Assembly: GCA_001972305.1 (NCBI GenBank)
Contig: BDDD01001374.1
Coordinates: forward strand, 186,296-250,295
DNA length: 64,000 nt
Direction of reading: 5' to 3'
Source: Cephalotus follicularis
Taxonomy: Eukaryota > Streptophyta > Magnoliopsida > Oxalidales > Cephalotaceae
The position numbers and the translations under genes are program-made. Below the pieces are notes generated by a model. That model was not told the origin of the DNA. It worked only from the letters and a program-made list of their open reading frames with translations, and made no database searches. Below, piece by piece: positions 21,896 through 34,021 of the stretch. How positions within the stretch are numbered: the stretch's first letter is position 1; every line of letters begins with the position of its first letter.

Positions 21896-22480
21896 TTAAG
21901 GATTTATATCGCATATCTCTCGTTGTCTTTTAGTGCTTGTTCCAGTTTGAATTGTTAAATCCATTTGTTCATTTGTATTTAAAACATAGATCCCAGTGTC
22001 AATGTGTCCATCACATAAAAGAACATTGTTATGTATAAGTCTACAGCCATATGAAGAAAAAGTGAGCTCCATGCCCATCTTATACAAATATGAAATAGAA
22101 ACAACGTTTCTTACAAGGTTCTTGACAAAATAGCAAGGATCAAGTTTAATTACATGCCCATCACCCAAAAACAATTCAAAAACACATATTTCCATGGTGT
22201 GAATCCTCGATCCATCATCTAAGCGCAAGTCCAAAGCTTCAGCCTCTCTCAGCTGTCTAGCGCCTCTTAGCCCCTGCAAAGAGTTATAAATATTAGTTCC
22301 ACAACCTGAATCCAAAACCCAAGTTGAACTAACATTTGTAGCTAGAAAAAGCTCAATCATGAAAGTACCTGACCCTAAGGCACCTCCTGATTTGGACTTT
22401 TGGAACTCACTGCACTGTGATCTCCAATGTCCGTGCTTCCCACAGTAAAAGCAACAGTCATCATCCTGAAGCTATCGGAT
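21896..22480 (-). pseudogene. Gag zinc knuckle and protease of copia F
   Basis: The region starts with a standard zinc knuckle, CFYCGKHGHWRSQC (about 22455-22410), then the protease motif TWVLDSGCGTNIYNSLQGL, LDLRLDDGSRIHTMEI, DPCYFVKNLVRNVVSISYL and DGHIDTGIYVLNTN. It ends at a stop just before the integrase GHPSEAR block. D-S-G keeps the catalytic aspartate. The frame is open for about 150 residues and it is the best-preserved coding part of F. Confidence 0.85.
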
Positions 22481-23143
22481 CGTATCAAGGATGGATCCCC
22501 CAAGAGCTGGCCCTGCCGACACAGCTGCTTTTCTCCCTTTCTTTTTCTTCACCGTAGGTTTCATGGGCGCCTTGCCCTTGGACGTGGATCCTCTCGATCC
22601 GCTCCCTCTTGGAGCTGTCCAGGAAGATGTAGAAGGAAGAAACATCACATTCTACTTGGACCTCCCATGGTCCATATCGGCTTCGGCAGTACGAAGCATC
22701 TCCATAAGTTCAGGTAGATTAGTATCCACCTTGTTCATGTGAAAATTTATGATGAACTGGGAGTATGATCGAGGCAGAGATGAAAGCACCAGGTCAATGT
22801 AGAAATCATTATCCACGGTGAGATCTAGTTGAGTCAGCTACTCAATAAGATCAATCATCTTCAATCCATGTGCATGGACTAAAGATCCCTTGGCCATCTT
22901 CGTACAGAAGAACTGACGGGACAAGTTAAACTGTTCGGTCCTCAACCGGGATCCATTCAACTCCTGAAGCCAGAGAAGTATGGCTCCTAGGGTATAAAGT
23001 TTGTCGTGTTGTCTTTGCAATTCTGGGACCATACCCAAAATCGCTAGGCAATGAGCTTGCTCATCCTCATCTAACCATTTGACCCTCTTGGCCTTTTGCT
23101 CTTCCGACGGGTTGGCTCCCAGTTTAGGGGCGTTCTCAGTCAT
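22481..23143 (-). pseudogene. Gag of copia F, C-terminal part
   Basis: Continues the gag that begins at 25388 and is split by the solo LTR. From 23143: KRVKWLDEDEQAHCLAILGM, then HDKLYTLGAILLWLQELNGS, FNLSRQFFCTKMAKGSLVHA and MIDLIE before a stop. Further left on the same strand are FYIDLVLSSLPRSYSQFI, LPELMEMLRTAEADM and a Lys-rich linker. These are the UBN2-type capsid blocks of plant copia Gag. The first codons after the insertion are in frame with the part right of the solo LTR. Confidence 0.8.
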
Positions 23144-25263
23144 TGAAGGAAAAATACTTCGTTTATGGCCATTTTAGGCGTTAGGTGCATAGCTTGTATA
23201 ACTTTAATTTTCATTAAAGTGGATCTAGAACAAAAAAAACATCCCATAAACTAACTCGGTAGATGATCACAAACAACCTAGGATCGCTAATCAACAACCC
23301 AATCATACAAAACATTCATACATAGAAGGATAGAGATTATACCGAGCTACCAAACTCCTTCCTTCAAGAATCTGTTCTGAGACTTAAAGATTTAACTCAG
23401 GAACAGACAGCAACGGAATAACAAACAAACCGGGGCCTATTTATCTAATCCTAAACTAGGATCAATATAGGAGAAGTAATGCTCAATGAAAGCAGTACAC
23501 TACCTATAGAAATTACGAAGTGGTGTTTTGGATCAATGGTATTTCCTTTCTCTCTTTTGTCTCTTGTTCTCTAAGAACAAAAATATAATGCTATCTCTCT
23601 CTGCAAAACCTCTAGCACTAGCATAAAAACGTTCAAGACCAGTGTCTCACCTTTTTCAGAAAACGTGTTCTCCCTTTCTTATACATTTAAGAATCCAGTG
23701 TCATGATCCACACAATTTGGATCACCATAAAACCAGCAATTATGAAAACGAGTTAACAAGAAATCCCATTCCATTCCTTGAATAGAAATCCCATTCCATT
23801 CATGTCACCATGACAAATGGTTGTTTCCATTTCCTGTTTGCAAAATTCATGGCTAGCTTCCATTTGCTGTTACTTACCATCTTGGTCGTGCAACAACCAG
23901 GATGCATTGTTTTCCATGCAAAGAAAAACGTGTTTTAAATAGCAACAGCCAATGAGAAGAGAAATAACGTGTTTTGGCTTCATGCAACCAATGATAAGAG
24001 AGATTGAGAGATAAGAGAATAATAATCCAATTATTATTTAATACCCTAATCATATTAGTATGTTACATCAACTAATCAGTCACGTAACATCACTAATGCA
24101 CCACAATATAACATGTGCCATCACAGGTCATAAAACAATACGATATACGTATCCAATACATATACTCGCGAGGCAGGACTCGAAAGTCCGTAATTAAATC
24201 GGTAATGTTGGTGTGTTTCTAAGACGCCTTGCTCTTAAGTAAACTGATCATAAATAGTACTTGGCTATTTTAAGACCCTGAACATATGACCATCATATTC
24301 CAAGTGTGTAAATTAATCCCTTGATTAATTTCAATAATTAAGTTTGTTTATGATACATCCTATACTTTATCCTGACGACAATTACCATGTACTATTATCC
24401 CTCAACATCCTTGGCTTCGATCACGGCCTAGGGTAATGATATGTGTCAACCCAAGATATGCCGGTATCTATAAATCTGAAATTACCATCATGACTATCAA
24501 CAAGCCTTTCTAGAAACCCTAGGTTCCAGCTCGCCATAAGCTGGCCAGGTATTTCAAAGTCCATAATGAATACAGATACTATAGAGCCAATCACCCTCAT
24601 ATCAGGTGTGACGATCCCATGTTGTGAACTCACTTACATTCACATAAATCCTGCAAGACCAAAAAGCTGCCTGTTTACCAGCCCCGCAAAAGAACTGGGT
24701 AGGGCAGAAATCAAAGTCTGACAGTCTCTATACAATGTATAGTAGCCGCTCAGATCTAAGGATCAGACAAGTCCACCAAGAACTTTCTAGACTCGTAGAG
24801 CCTATACACTACTGTCTCAGATAGGAAACTCTACTGACACAGGATATGTGACCATCCAAATAGAATTCCCATGGTCGGTCAAGTTCAGTGTACATGCTCC
24901 CAACATGCACCCCGTAATAGCTTTAGGGTTCAACCTAAGTGGCAATGAGATACTCCGCCCTCCCATTCCCGAGAGTAAGAATAATATGGCAAGTGAACCA
25001 ATGACTTTGAACAGTTTAGTCACAGGGAATAAGAAAGTCGCTCTCATAGCCCCTGGCTCGACAACCAACCCTTTGATGTGCAGGGCACCATATATGTAAG
25101 CAGTGTCATGCTTCAATTATGTGATAAAACATATATAGTTATGCCATTAATAAAATATAATTTGCACAATGTAACATGGAAAGAACAAGACTGTATATAA
25201 AATGAGCAGAGTCCAAGTACATCCAGCCACCTAGTGGCTTTACGGGTCACACTCTCTCTAACA
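23144..25263 (-). mobile_element. Solo LTR of an I-family copia element
   Basis: A 2.12-kb segment starting TGAAGGAAAAATAC and ending CTCTCTCTAACA. In reverse complement it begins TGTTAGAGAGAGTGTGACCC, as do the LTRs of element I at 36135 and 43536, and it shares internal blocks such as TTCCTGAGT and CTTGAAGGA. It is flanked by perfect GTCAT pentamers at 23139-23143 and 25264-25268 and has no interior, so it is a solo LTR left by recombination. It splits the gag of copia F. No gene inside. Confidence 0.92.
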
Positions 25264-25388
25264 GTCATGACATGAGAAAGTTTCTTGCTCGTGAGTGCCA
25301 TGCACAGGTTAGGCTGCCAATCCAAGAAATTAGGACCCGTGAGCTTATTTGTTTCCAAAACTCTTGATAGTGTTGTGCCAACTGACAT
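25264..25388 (-). pseudogene. Gag N-terminus of copia F
   Basis: ATG at 25386-25388 starts MSVGTTLSRVLETNKLTGPN, followed by FLDWQPNLCMALTSKKLSHV, and reaches the solo LTR border at the ATGAC duplication. This is the typical start of plant copia Gag, and the equivalent start in element I is at 39795. The rest continues at 23143. The ATG is favoured over an upstream one because family members begin at this point. Confidence 0.85.
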
Positions 25389-26751
25389 GATGTAGAATAT
25401 GGTGATAACTAGCAACCTATAAAGAGGAAACAAGAGAGAGTTTAATTAGCAAAACATTCCATTTATATTATTACCATAATACGTGGTCTTTTGTAATTAT
25501 GGCTCCTCCAGTATTCTAATTGTATCCCACACCCCCATGTGGAATTCGGGAAGCCTCTCGCTTCCTATTGGGGATCAAAATTTATCCACAATATTATGGT
25601 CCCGACTTTGGCCCAACAAACCATAATACCTGAATAGGTAGGTATGTATACCAATTTACATTAGGACCTCTTGCCCCAAATGAAAGATCCGATACTAGAT
25701 TCGACCTCCCAGCCCTTATGGTCTCTGCTTTGGCATGATGGTAACCATAAGATCCTGGTATAAGTCAAACCCGCAACCCTCAAAGAAATATACGCGTTTT
25801 GATACCCACACGCTTTGGCCTATTAGAGTGTCAAAACATGGATATTTCCTTCCAGTGTACCTCACAATGAAATTGAATAGAAATGGATATACGGGGGACC
25901 TCAGCTTTGGTTGGTGTCATCCCCAATATATCCACACCATTCAACAATGATTGTGGAATGCCAACGACATGGCAGCCATATGCCCATCGCTTATGGACTT
26001 ATTATTTGCAAGTTGGAGCGATTTCGTCTCATCAATTTTTATCAAAATTACCAAAGCCGTTTTAGATTAATTTTAATCTTCCAATCCATTTGGATGGCTT
26101 AACATGCTTGGACGTGTTTGGATTGTAAAAGGAAAACATCCATCTCATGCACCCTAAAAGTGACCTGACTTGGGACTAAAGCTATAAGTAATCACGTGAG
26201 CCAACACGATCACTCGTTCTCCTAGGTGTACTAATTTAATTTAACACTATTACAATTGCTACCATGCATACATGGTATTCAACTGGTCTTGCGATCTTCT
26301 TGATCTTCTCTTCAATCTCCATTGATCTTCTTTCTTCAACTTACAGCCATATGTACACAATTACAAAAAAGAAATACAATTAAGGGAGAAGAGAATTCTA
26401 CTCTAACAATAAAAGAACAAGAATAAATACGACGCACGCAAGCAGCCTTACTACAGACCAATTGAATTCCGTAAATGTAATAAAGCAATTAAATCATCAA
26501 CATAAGAGAACACAAATCTAGGCCGAGTCCCAAGCCTACCATCATGCATAAGAAAATAAAAAATATAACCGATATATAATTGAATGAACACGCAACAATA
26601 TGGCATTCAATGGTTCGTCGATTTCATTAGTGTGACCAACAAAGATGCAACTCCCACTAAACGTAGGGCTACATAGATTCGGCCAAAACACATATGCAAT
26701 CTCCAATCCACTAAACATCAAATTGAGGTCTAATTGAAGTCAATTAGATGT
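25389..26751 (-). other. 5' leader of copia F
   Basis: About 1.36 kb between primer site and gag. It resembles the leader of element I (38421-39794); for instance the block around 25480-25560 matches 39590-39720 in reverse. It holds imperfect direct repeats built on CCATAATA and GATCC/ATTC-type words around 25500-25760. No coding block is recognised. Confidence 0.7.
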
Positions 26752-26762
26752 CTCTGATACCA
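26752..26762 (-). promoter_or_regulatory. Primer binding site, initiator-Met type (copia F)
   Basis: Minus strand TGGTATCAGAG, two bases from the 5' LTR that begins at 26765. Confidence 0.9.
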
Positions 26763-26764
26763 CT

Positions 26765-29133
26765 TGTTGGGAACGGGCTCAAGCGTAGCGAAAAATGATA
26801 ACCAATTCAGACATTAGGGTTTAGGGATGATTAATTTTAAATTTTATCCAATTGATTAATCCCCAAGCAAATGGATGCCATAATCTAAGTCCAAATTGTC
26901 CCAATGAGTGCCCAGGAACCCTAATTATACAATCAATCAAACCAAAACCAAAACCAAGCATAGGGTAAAACGGGTTAGAAAAATACGGTTACCGTAAACC
27001 CTAGAAATTGACGCTAAGAATGGCTCACAAGGAAACACACAAACCCTTGCCAAAAGTCCAATCGACCCGAACCCAAACATCATAATCCCTAAGGGATGGC
27101 AAGGAAACTACCATATGGGAAAGGGTGTTCGACTAGGGTTGTCTAACCCAAGCTACAACCCGCTGCCACAGCCACAGGAACAAGAAGAGAATAGATTCTT
27201 ACCAGGGGTGAAGACTCCTTCCTTCAAGTCAAGCTCCCTCTACCCTTTGAATCCAAGAACTCCAAGCTCCTCCTTAAGCCATGGATAAGGAACATGCAAG
27301 CCAAGTGTTTAACCTACACTAAATTACTCTAGGCAAAGATAAGATGCAGTGAACAAGTTATCTCCACCTATCATGAACTTTGAGGAGTGAAAGGAGGGTT
27401 GAAAATGGCTGCTTTTCGAACCAACCGTCTTTGGCATCGACGCGTAGGCGTATGGTGTCGACGTGTACACTAGCAGCAGAAAGAAGAGACGCGGCAGGGA
27501 AGAGAGAGTGTGTGTGAGAAAGAGAGAAGTGTGTTGTGTCAGCTTTGACCTCTTGTCCTTTAGCTATTTATACTCATTGACTTCTCTCTATACTTTATAC
27601 CGAAAGTCACACCAACTTCTCTCAAGTCTGGTGAGATGCCATGTGTCAGACCTTTTGGCGTCGACGCCATGCGTCTCATCCTATCTTGTTGTCAACAGCA
27701 AAGATAAGATGAAACATGCGCGTTGTCTCTTCCTGTTTTAGTGTCGACGCATAAACATTATAGCGTCAACGCGTAAGTCACTAGAATAACATGGCATCAA
27801 TGCATGCTCTCCATAGCATTGACGCCTAAGACAAGGATGAGACATTCTCTTCTATTTTCAAAACCCTCTGCTTGGAATATTTCACCGTGGCACTGCATGG
27901 ACCTATATCCAGCAAACGACATACTCACTTGTAAAGTAACATCTTCCTTGATGTTGTCCTTTCACTAAATGACATATGTCCATCACATGTCAACATGTTC
28001 AAAGTTAGGCAGAACCCAAAAGCCTGTCGATCTCCGGTATGAAGATAAATTCCCAGAACATCGCGATTTCTGGTACGACCATTCTAATAGTCACCGACTA
28101 TCAAAACAGCCCTGGTGTGAGGGCCAGTCACCCCCCGGATCCGTGTATTACAATGTCTATCTTTCATAGTCCGAATAGCCAGTCTCTTTATCCAGTCATC
28201 GGCATATGTGCCATGTTTCCCTTGTCATACTTGGCTCCGATCATAGCCTAGGGTTTAGATGAATGTCACCCCTATTATTGCTGCGATAACTATGAATTTA
28301 TGATCGCACTAAGACTATCGGTACACCTCCCACGGAAACCTCTCGTTCCCAGTGCACCTATGCCTGATCAAGACTTTCAAGTCAAAAATGTACATAGATA
28401 AATAGAGCCGGTCACCCTCAGCCTGAGTGTGACGATCCTCTATTGCGCACTCGCCCATAAATCTCAATGCAGCTCCCACAAGACCCAAAGATAACCCATT
28501 TCCCAGCACGTGGCTAGTGCTGGGGAAGGCAGAAATCAAAGTCAAGCTGTCACCACACAATGCATTCCAGCCGCTCAGGTCACAGGAGACAACGCATGCT
28601 ATCGACCTACTAGTCATCATAGACTATACACTATCGAGACCATAGGAATCCTATTGACATTGGGTATCGACTATCCAAATAGGTTTCCTATTGGTGGGTC
28701 TGTTCAGATTCATGCTCTCTAGCACACACCTCACATTTAGCTTTAGGGATAAACCCAAATGGCTACGAGACAACCATCCTCCATTGCTAACCCGGGAGCA
28801 AGCATAAGGTGATAAGTCTTCGCGGTTCATCAATTGCACAATGAAAGTGAACCTATGACTAGGAACGGTTTTTCGCAGTAGTAAGGATCTCATTCTCATT
28901 GCCACCTTGGCACGAGATCCAACCCTTTGGTGTGACAAGGCACTATATGACATACAGTTAATTATAAATAATTTTTCTGTTCCTTTTTGTTGATTGGGAT
29001 GAGCCACATATCCTTGCCAATAAATAAATATGCACATGAAATATGAATGGAATTCAGAATGGTATAAATCAAGAGTGTATATATACAACCAACGAGCCAT
29101 ATCGTGGCATACAGGGACACCCATAACCTAACA
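26765..29133 (-). mobile_element. 5' LTR of copia F
   Basis: A 2.37-kb LTR bounded by TGTTGGGAAC and CCTAACA. It is the uninterrupted sister of 9072-9456 plus 17236-19217. It contains palindromes at 27436 and 27457 (21 bp apart) and the paired array at 27660-27823. No gene seen. Confidence 0.9.
27436..27823. repeat. TCGA-core palindrome array, F 5' LTR
   Basis: Cores start at 27436, 27457, 27660, 27691, 27743, 27765, 27796 and 27818. The last four repeat the 22/31/22 rhythm of the sister LTR. The core varies between GTCGAC, GTCAAC, ATCGAC and ATTGAC. Confidence 0.8.
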
Positions 29134-29778
29134 GGTTCATCATTACAATGGCCGTAGAATAATTCGCGGATACTGCGATTATCCGATAAAATATTTTTCA
29201 ATCTCATGAAAAATATTATAACCGGCATTTCGAATTAAATAACCCTTTTAATTCTTTTAATTCATGAGACCAACTATCTATGCGGTCCTGGGTATTTTAC
29301 TGATAAGCATCGAAATCTTGCAATGCATACTGACTCCCAGGATATATGAATTTTAGCTTGAACTGTAAGATGCAGTTACTTGTACGTTTAGTCCCTCCAT
29401 CATCAATGCTCTCATTGAACCTAGGGTAAGGACTGTGTCAAACCCTAATAGTTTAATTTGTGAAACTTTGTTATTTTACGTCATCACCTACACCATATTT
29501 GAGGTGCCCCTCTAATATGCATCAGTGACATCGGATACACTTCCCGATATCTCTTCTACCATGGCCAGGGATTAAACTTGCCAACGACTAATCAACTTGA
29601 GCATAATCTCCCTTTACTGGGAGCGGTGGATCCATTATTGGGCACTCACATATCTCCATACATAAACCTGTCATACCCAACCAATGCCTGTATACTCTCC
29701 ATGGTTAGGTGATGTATTTAAGCATTATTAAAGTGTAGCATCTTACGCACAAGATATCAAGTGGTGGCTCATGTCTAA
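29134..29778. mobile_element. LTR-like segment K, right part
   Basis: Non-coding continuation of 8109-9071 after the copia F insertion, inferred from the F target duplication. It contains no protein blocks I recognise. It ends where the gypsy LTR J2 starts with TGTCACGCCCC. Element identity is uncertain. Confidence 0.45.
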
Positions 29779-31594
29779 TGTCACGCCCCAAACCATGAGG
29801 AAGAACGCAAGGCTCGACACTTGGCAGGTCCGTCCATACGATCCATCGCATACGTAGCATCAGACTCCAAATTATGCTACAAATTTAAAACTTCAACATA
29901 CAATATGCATGCCGAAGATAATCATTCAATATTCACATAGATAAGCCTAACCATATCCATAACATTCGATACATATATCTTAGATGCTGCCACAAGCCGG
30001 CAGGTCAATAGCTGAAATATACACAAGGTAGATAGTGGGAACTGTACTGCTACAAGAATCATGTGCTGTGATCCAGCCCGCCTGATCACTTCGGTGCTTC
30101 ACATGTACCTGACCAATTACGAGAATGGCTCAGCAACCCATGGTTTTATAGGCTATACTATATGCTATGAAATGCATCAGATATAACAGGTATATATGCA
30201 TGACATGGTACATGTATGCATACCAATTTCGGACAGCTTCAGAATACCAATCGTGCCTAAGAGGTGTTATACTTGGCAAGTCCTAAATCACATCAAAGGC
30301 CATAGGCCTGCAGACACTCTATAAAACCATCCATAGGGTCAAGTACTTCTCTACCACTCCGGCCTGATATAGTACCCCCACCGTCTATACACCCTCTGTG
30401 CCATAGCCGTGTGGAGCACAGGATAACACTGGCCACATAATCCGTACCGTAATACTAGTCCTGAAGGTACTAGCCCGTAATAGAGATATCTGTAATCCAT
30501 ACCGTACCGTATCCATCCAAAATGCGGTGATCCCCATAGGTTCACCCAAAAAGGGAGGATTCTGTAACCATAATATATATGGCCTACACCCATAATACTT
30601 CATGACGGAAATGAAGATTATGAATGGGCTATCCCGATACTTCTCAACCATAACAATCATCAATCATTGTCATACCATACCCGTAACCCATAACCATATT
30701 TCCATTTAAAGGATAAGGACCTAACCATAAAGGATCACATAGGATCCATCCTTCAAAACCGTTTCAAAACCATTTTCCGTAACCGTTTCCATAATCATTT
30801 TTCACAACCATTTTCTTAGTCCCTATCGGATATTGTAAAAACAATGGAGAGGAAGCCCAACTAGGATATCTGCATCCAAATGTCCCAATTGAGCTATCCT
30901 AGCCATTCCTGAAAACCATTTGAATAAAACCCTTTTGTTGAAACTTTCTTTAAAGATTCACTTTTGAAGATTGATTTAGCAATCAAAGGTGTTAAAAGAG
31001 GATTCACAAAGGCTACAAGGCCTTAGGGAGGCTTCCTATGGAATCCATTTGAAGAGAAAAGAATTTGGGATTGAAAACAATGTAGTTTGGCTAAAACAGG
31101 GCGTTAGTCATCAATGCTTTTGTGCTATGCGTCACAGTTAAGGCGTTGTGCCTCAAGCGTCGATGCATGCACTAGGCGTCAGCCGCTTGCAACACAGAAG
31201 GCATCAACACTTTAACTGAAAGTATCGACGGTTAGCCCAAAGAACACGTCAACGTGTAAGATGAACATGTCGACGCCCTGGGTTTTCTCAACACTGTAAA
31301 ATCCATCAGAACTCGAACACGTCGACGCGCAACATGAATACATCGACATGCTGGGAAATTTCAACACTATAAAAATCGATCAAAACTCATTTAAATCTAT
31401 TAAAATTTGATTAGAAGAAAACTATAAGCCTCAAACATCAATTAAAACTCAAAAATAGGTTTTAAAACATTTAAATCCATTCCCATATCCCTTACATCGA
31501 GAGAAAACAAAAATTAGGTAAAAAGTCTCAACTCTCTAATTTCTCTCAAATCTCTATTTCAATCCGTTATTTACCATACTCGGTGCCCTAAACC
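29779..31594 (+). mobile_element. Gypsy LTR J2 (TGTCACGCCCC family)
   Basis: Starts TGTCACGCCCCAAACC, the start typical of plant chromovirus LTRs, and shares its first 150 bp or so in reverse with stub J at 6093-6366. It carries a palindrome array at 31159-31347. It is interrupted at 31595 by the LTR of copia H, and its other end is not found in the window. No gene is seen in it. Confidence 0.65.
31159..31347. repeat. TCGA-core palindrome array in LTR J2
   Basis: Cores start at 31159, 31178, 31203, 31224, 31248, 31269, 31321 and 31342 (GTCGAT, GTCAGC, ATCAAC, ATCGAC, GTCAAC, GTCGAC). Intervals of 21 bp occur three times, others are 19, 24, 25 and 52. Confidence 0.75.
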
Positions 31595-34021
31595 TGTTGG
31601 AAATTGGGAAAGCGGTGGAAGAAAAACATTCAGGATATTAGGGTTACGGGTGCTCAATTTTAAAATTTTAATTCTGGTGAAGGAACCACCTATAACCAAT
31701 GCCCGTAAATGCCCCAATTTCATCCTAGGATCTCTAATTGGACATTTAAAGGAACCTTTGGCAGGTTACAAAGCACGCTAGGTTCGGATTTGGTGGAGGG
31801 AATTCTATCCCTAAAATTGGTCACATACCATTTTACAATTAGGATGCACACATACCCTAATCGATTCACCACTATATCCAAACCCTAAACCCTAACCCTA
31901 AGGGTTCCTAAACACATTAAACCTGCACTAAAGACACATATATATGACCTATAAAATAGGGCAATGGCTTGGCAAAGCCATTGCATCCAACTCACACACC
32001 ACAAAGCAAAATGAACTAAAGAGAAGTAAGAATTGGTTACCTAAATTCTTTAAGTGCTTCACTTCAAATTTGGTGTGTCCTTCAACCTTGAAACCATGCA
32101 ATCTTCCTTCACAAATAAGGCTTGCTTGATGATGTCAAGAACATTTTATGAAGACAAAGTGGCTGGTTTCACTATCCTAAAACATCAAAAAATAGGAAGA
32201 GATGATATAGAGATCTCCACCTATCAAGGATTATAGATGGTGAGATGGAGAGTAACTTTTCTTCTTTCTCTTTGAGCTAAGGAGCTCTAAATCACCATGA
32301 ATGGTGAGCTTCAAGGACAGTTAACCAAGGAGAAGAGAAAGAAAAGAGAGAGACAGCTTCTTGGAGAAGAAGAGATGAGAGAAAGAATAATATCTCATGT
32401 TATAAAAGGTGTCATGTCGTGTGCATGATTTTGAGATATAAATATCTCAATGTTGATTTCCATTTAACCAATAGCATAAGAGCAACACTTGTCCTCAATA
32501 TCTTCTCCTTGTTGGCCGACCAAAACATGATAACATGAGCCAAGTGAATATATCATATTACTTAGATACAAGTATAAGTTGAAAGTCAACATTATCATGC
32601 TAGTTATAAACCAATTAGTTTAGTAACTTTGAAGTTACATTTAAACTATCAATTTGGCTCCATTTGGGCCAGCCCATTAACATGCCACCCTAGGCATGTG
32701 TTAGGACCAAATGTTCTCTCTCTCCATGAATTACTTAATAATTTATAAATGACAAAATTACCCCTTAGCACGGAATGATCTATTTATGGTGTAGCTAGAT
32801 TTCACTTCCTAAGAAATGAATAAAGTCCAACAAAATAGATATTCACTAGCCAAGTAACATCTCTCAGGTGCTATCCTCTTACTAAATGACATGTGTCCCA
32901 CACATGTCAACTGATTCCAAAATCAGATGGGACTCGAAAGCCCGGTTGGAACATGATACGACTATAAATTTCCCAAAACATCCTTAAGTTTTGGTACGAC
33001 TATCATAATAGTCCCCGACTATTAGAATGACCTTGGTATGATTCCCAATAATCCCCCGGATCCATGGAATCAACCATGTCTATAAGTCGACATCTAGTAA
33101 ACCAATACTTTATTCCAGTCATCGGCATATGTGTCATGTATCCTACGTCATACTTGGCTCCGATCGCGACCTAGGGTTCGGAATAATGTCACCCCTAGGT
33201 AAAGCCATGATAACTATAAATTCATGTACGCACTGAGACTATTGGAAGACTTCCCTAGAAATCCCATTTCCAGTCTGTCGATACCTTATCATGGTTTTAA
33301 GTCTTCAACGGATATAAATATTATAGGGCCGATCACCCTTCATACGGGTGTGACGATTCCTTATTGTGCACTCACCCATACAACTCAATGAAGCTCCCAC
33401 AAGGCCCAAAGATAACCCTTTTGCCAACACGTGGCTAGTGCTGGGGAAGGCAGAAATCAAAGCCAAGCAGTTACAACACAATGCATGCCAGCCATACAGG
33501 TCTGAGGATACAAAGCATCCCATGAATGATCTACTAGTCACCATAGACTATACACTACCGATACTATAGGAATCCTATTGACATAGGTATGACTTTCCAA
33601 ATAGGTTTCCTATGGTGGGTCTGTTCAGTCACATGCTCTCTAGCACAAACCCTACATCAGCTTTAGGGTAAACCCAAATGGCAATGAGATGATCCATCTC
33701 CCACACACAAGGGGACAATCATAATACGGCAACTCTTTACGGTTTAACAATTGCCCTAAGAAAGAGACCCTATGACTTGGAAAGTTTTGTCATAAGGGAG
33801 TAAGGATCTCATTCTCATAACCTCCCAGGCATGAGATCCAACCCTTTTCCAACAGCGCACTATACGTGTATTCAGTCAACGTTAATCAACTGATCCATTT
33901 AAGATGGGTTGGGATATACATATAACGGGTTGCCATTAACTACTGAAATAATGCACATAAACATAAAAAGGAATTCATATTGTATAACCTCGTGGCTTTC
34001 AGGGACACCCTCACTCTAACA
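31595..34021 (-). mobile_element. 3' LTR of copia H
   Basis: Bounded by TGTTGGAAATTGGG and CTCTAACA, about 2.4 kb, homologous to the F LTR (for example 32860-33000 with 27910-28090). It has a small CCCTAA cluster at 31866-31912 but lacks the GCGTCGACGC-type array present in F. No gene in it. Confidence 0.85.

Larger units (their letters stand above)
9072..29133 (-). mobile_element. Ty1/copia retrotransposon F with nested insertions
   Basis: A complete but decayed minus-strand copia element. Its 3' LTR starts TGTGGGGAGCGGGC at 9072 and ends CCTAACA at 19217; its 5' LTR starts TGTTGGGAACGGGC at 26765 and ends CCTAACA at 29133. Flanking pentamers GTTTC (9067-9071) and GGTTC (29134-29138) agree at 4 of 5 bases, as expected of a target duplication. 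Order on the minus strand: primer site, leader, gag, protease, integrase, RT, RNase H, polypurine tract. D and E interrupt the 3' LTR and a solo LTR interrupts gag. By eye the first 170 bp of the two LTRs differ at about 10 percent, so it is older than its passenger E. Confidence 0.85.

Noticed and set aside
29134..29778. Possible independent gene or plastid insertion
   Set aside because: No open frame, tRNA or plastid-like block; position and F target duplication indicate the second half of segment K.
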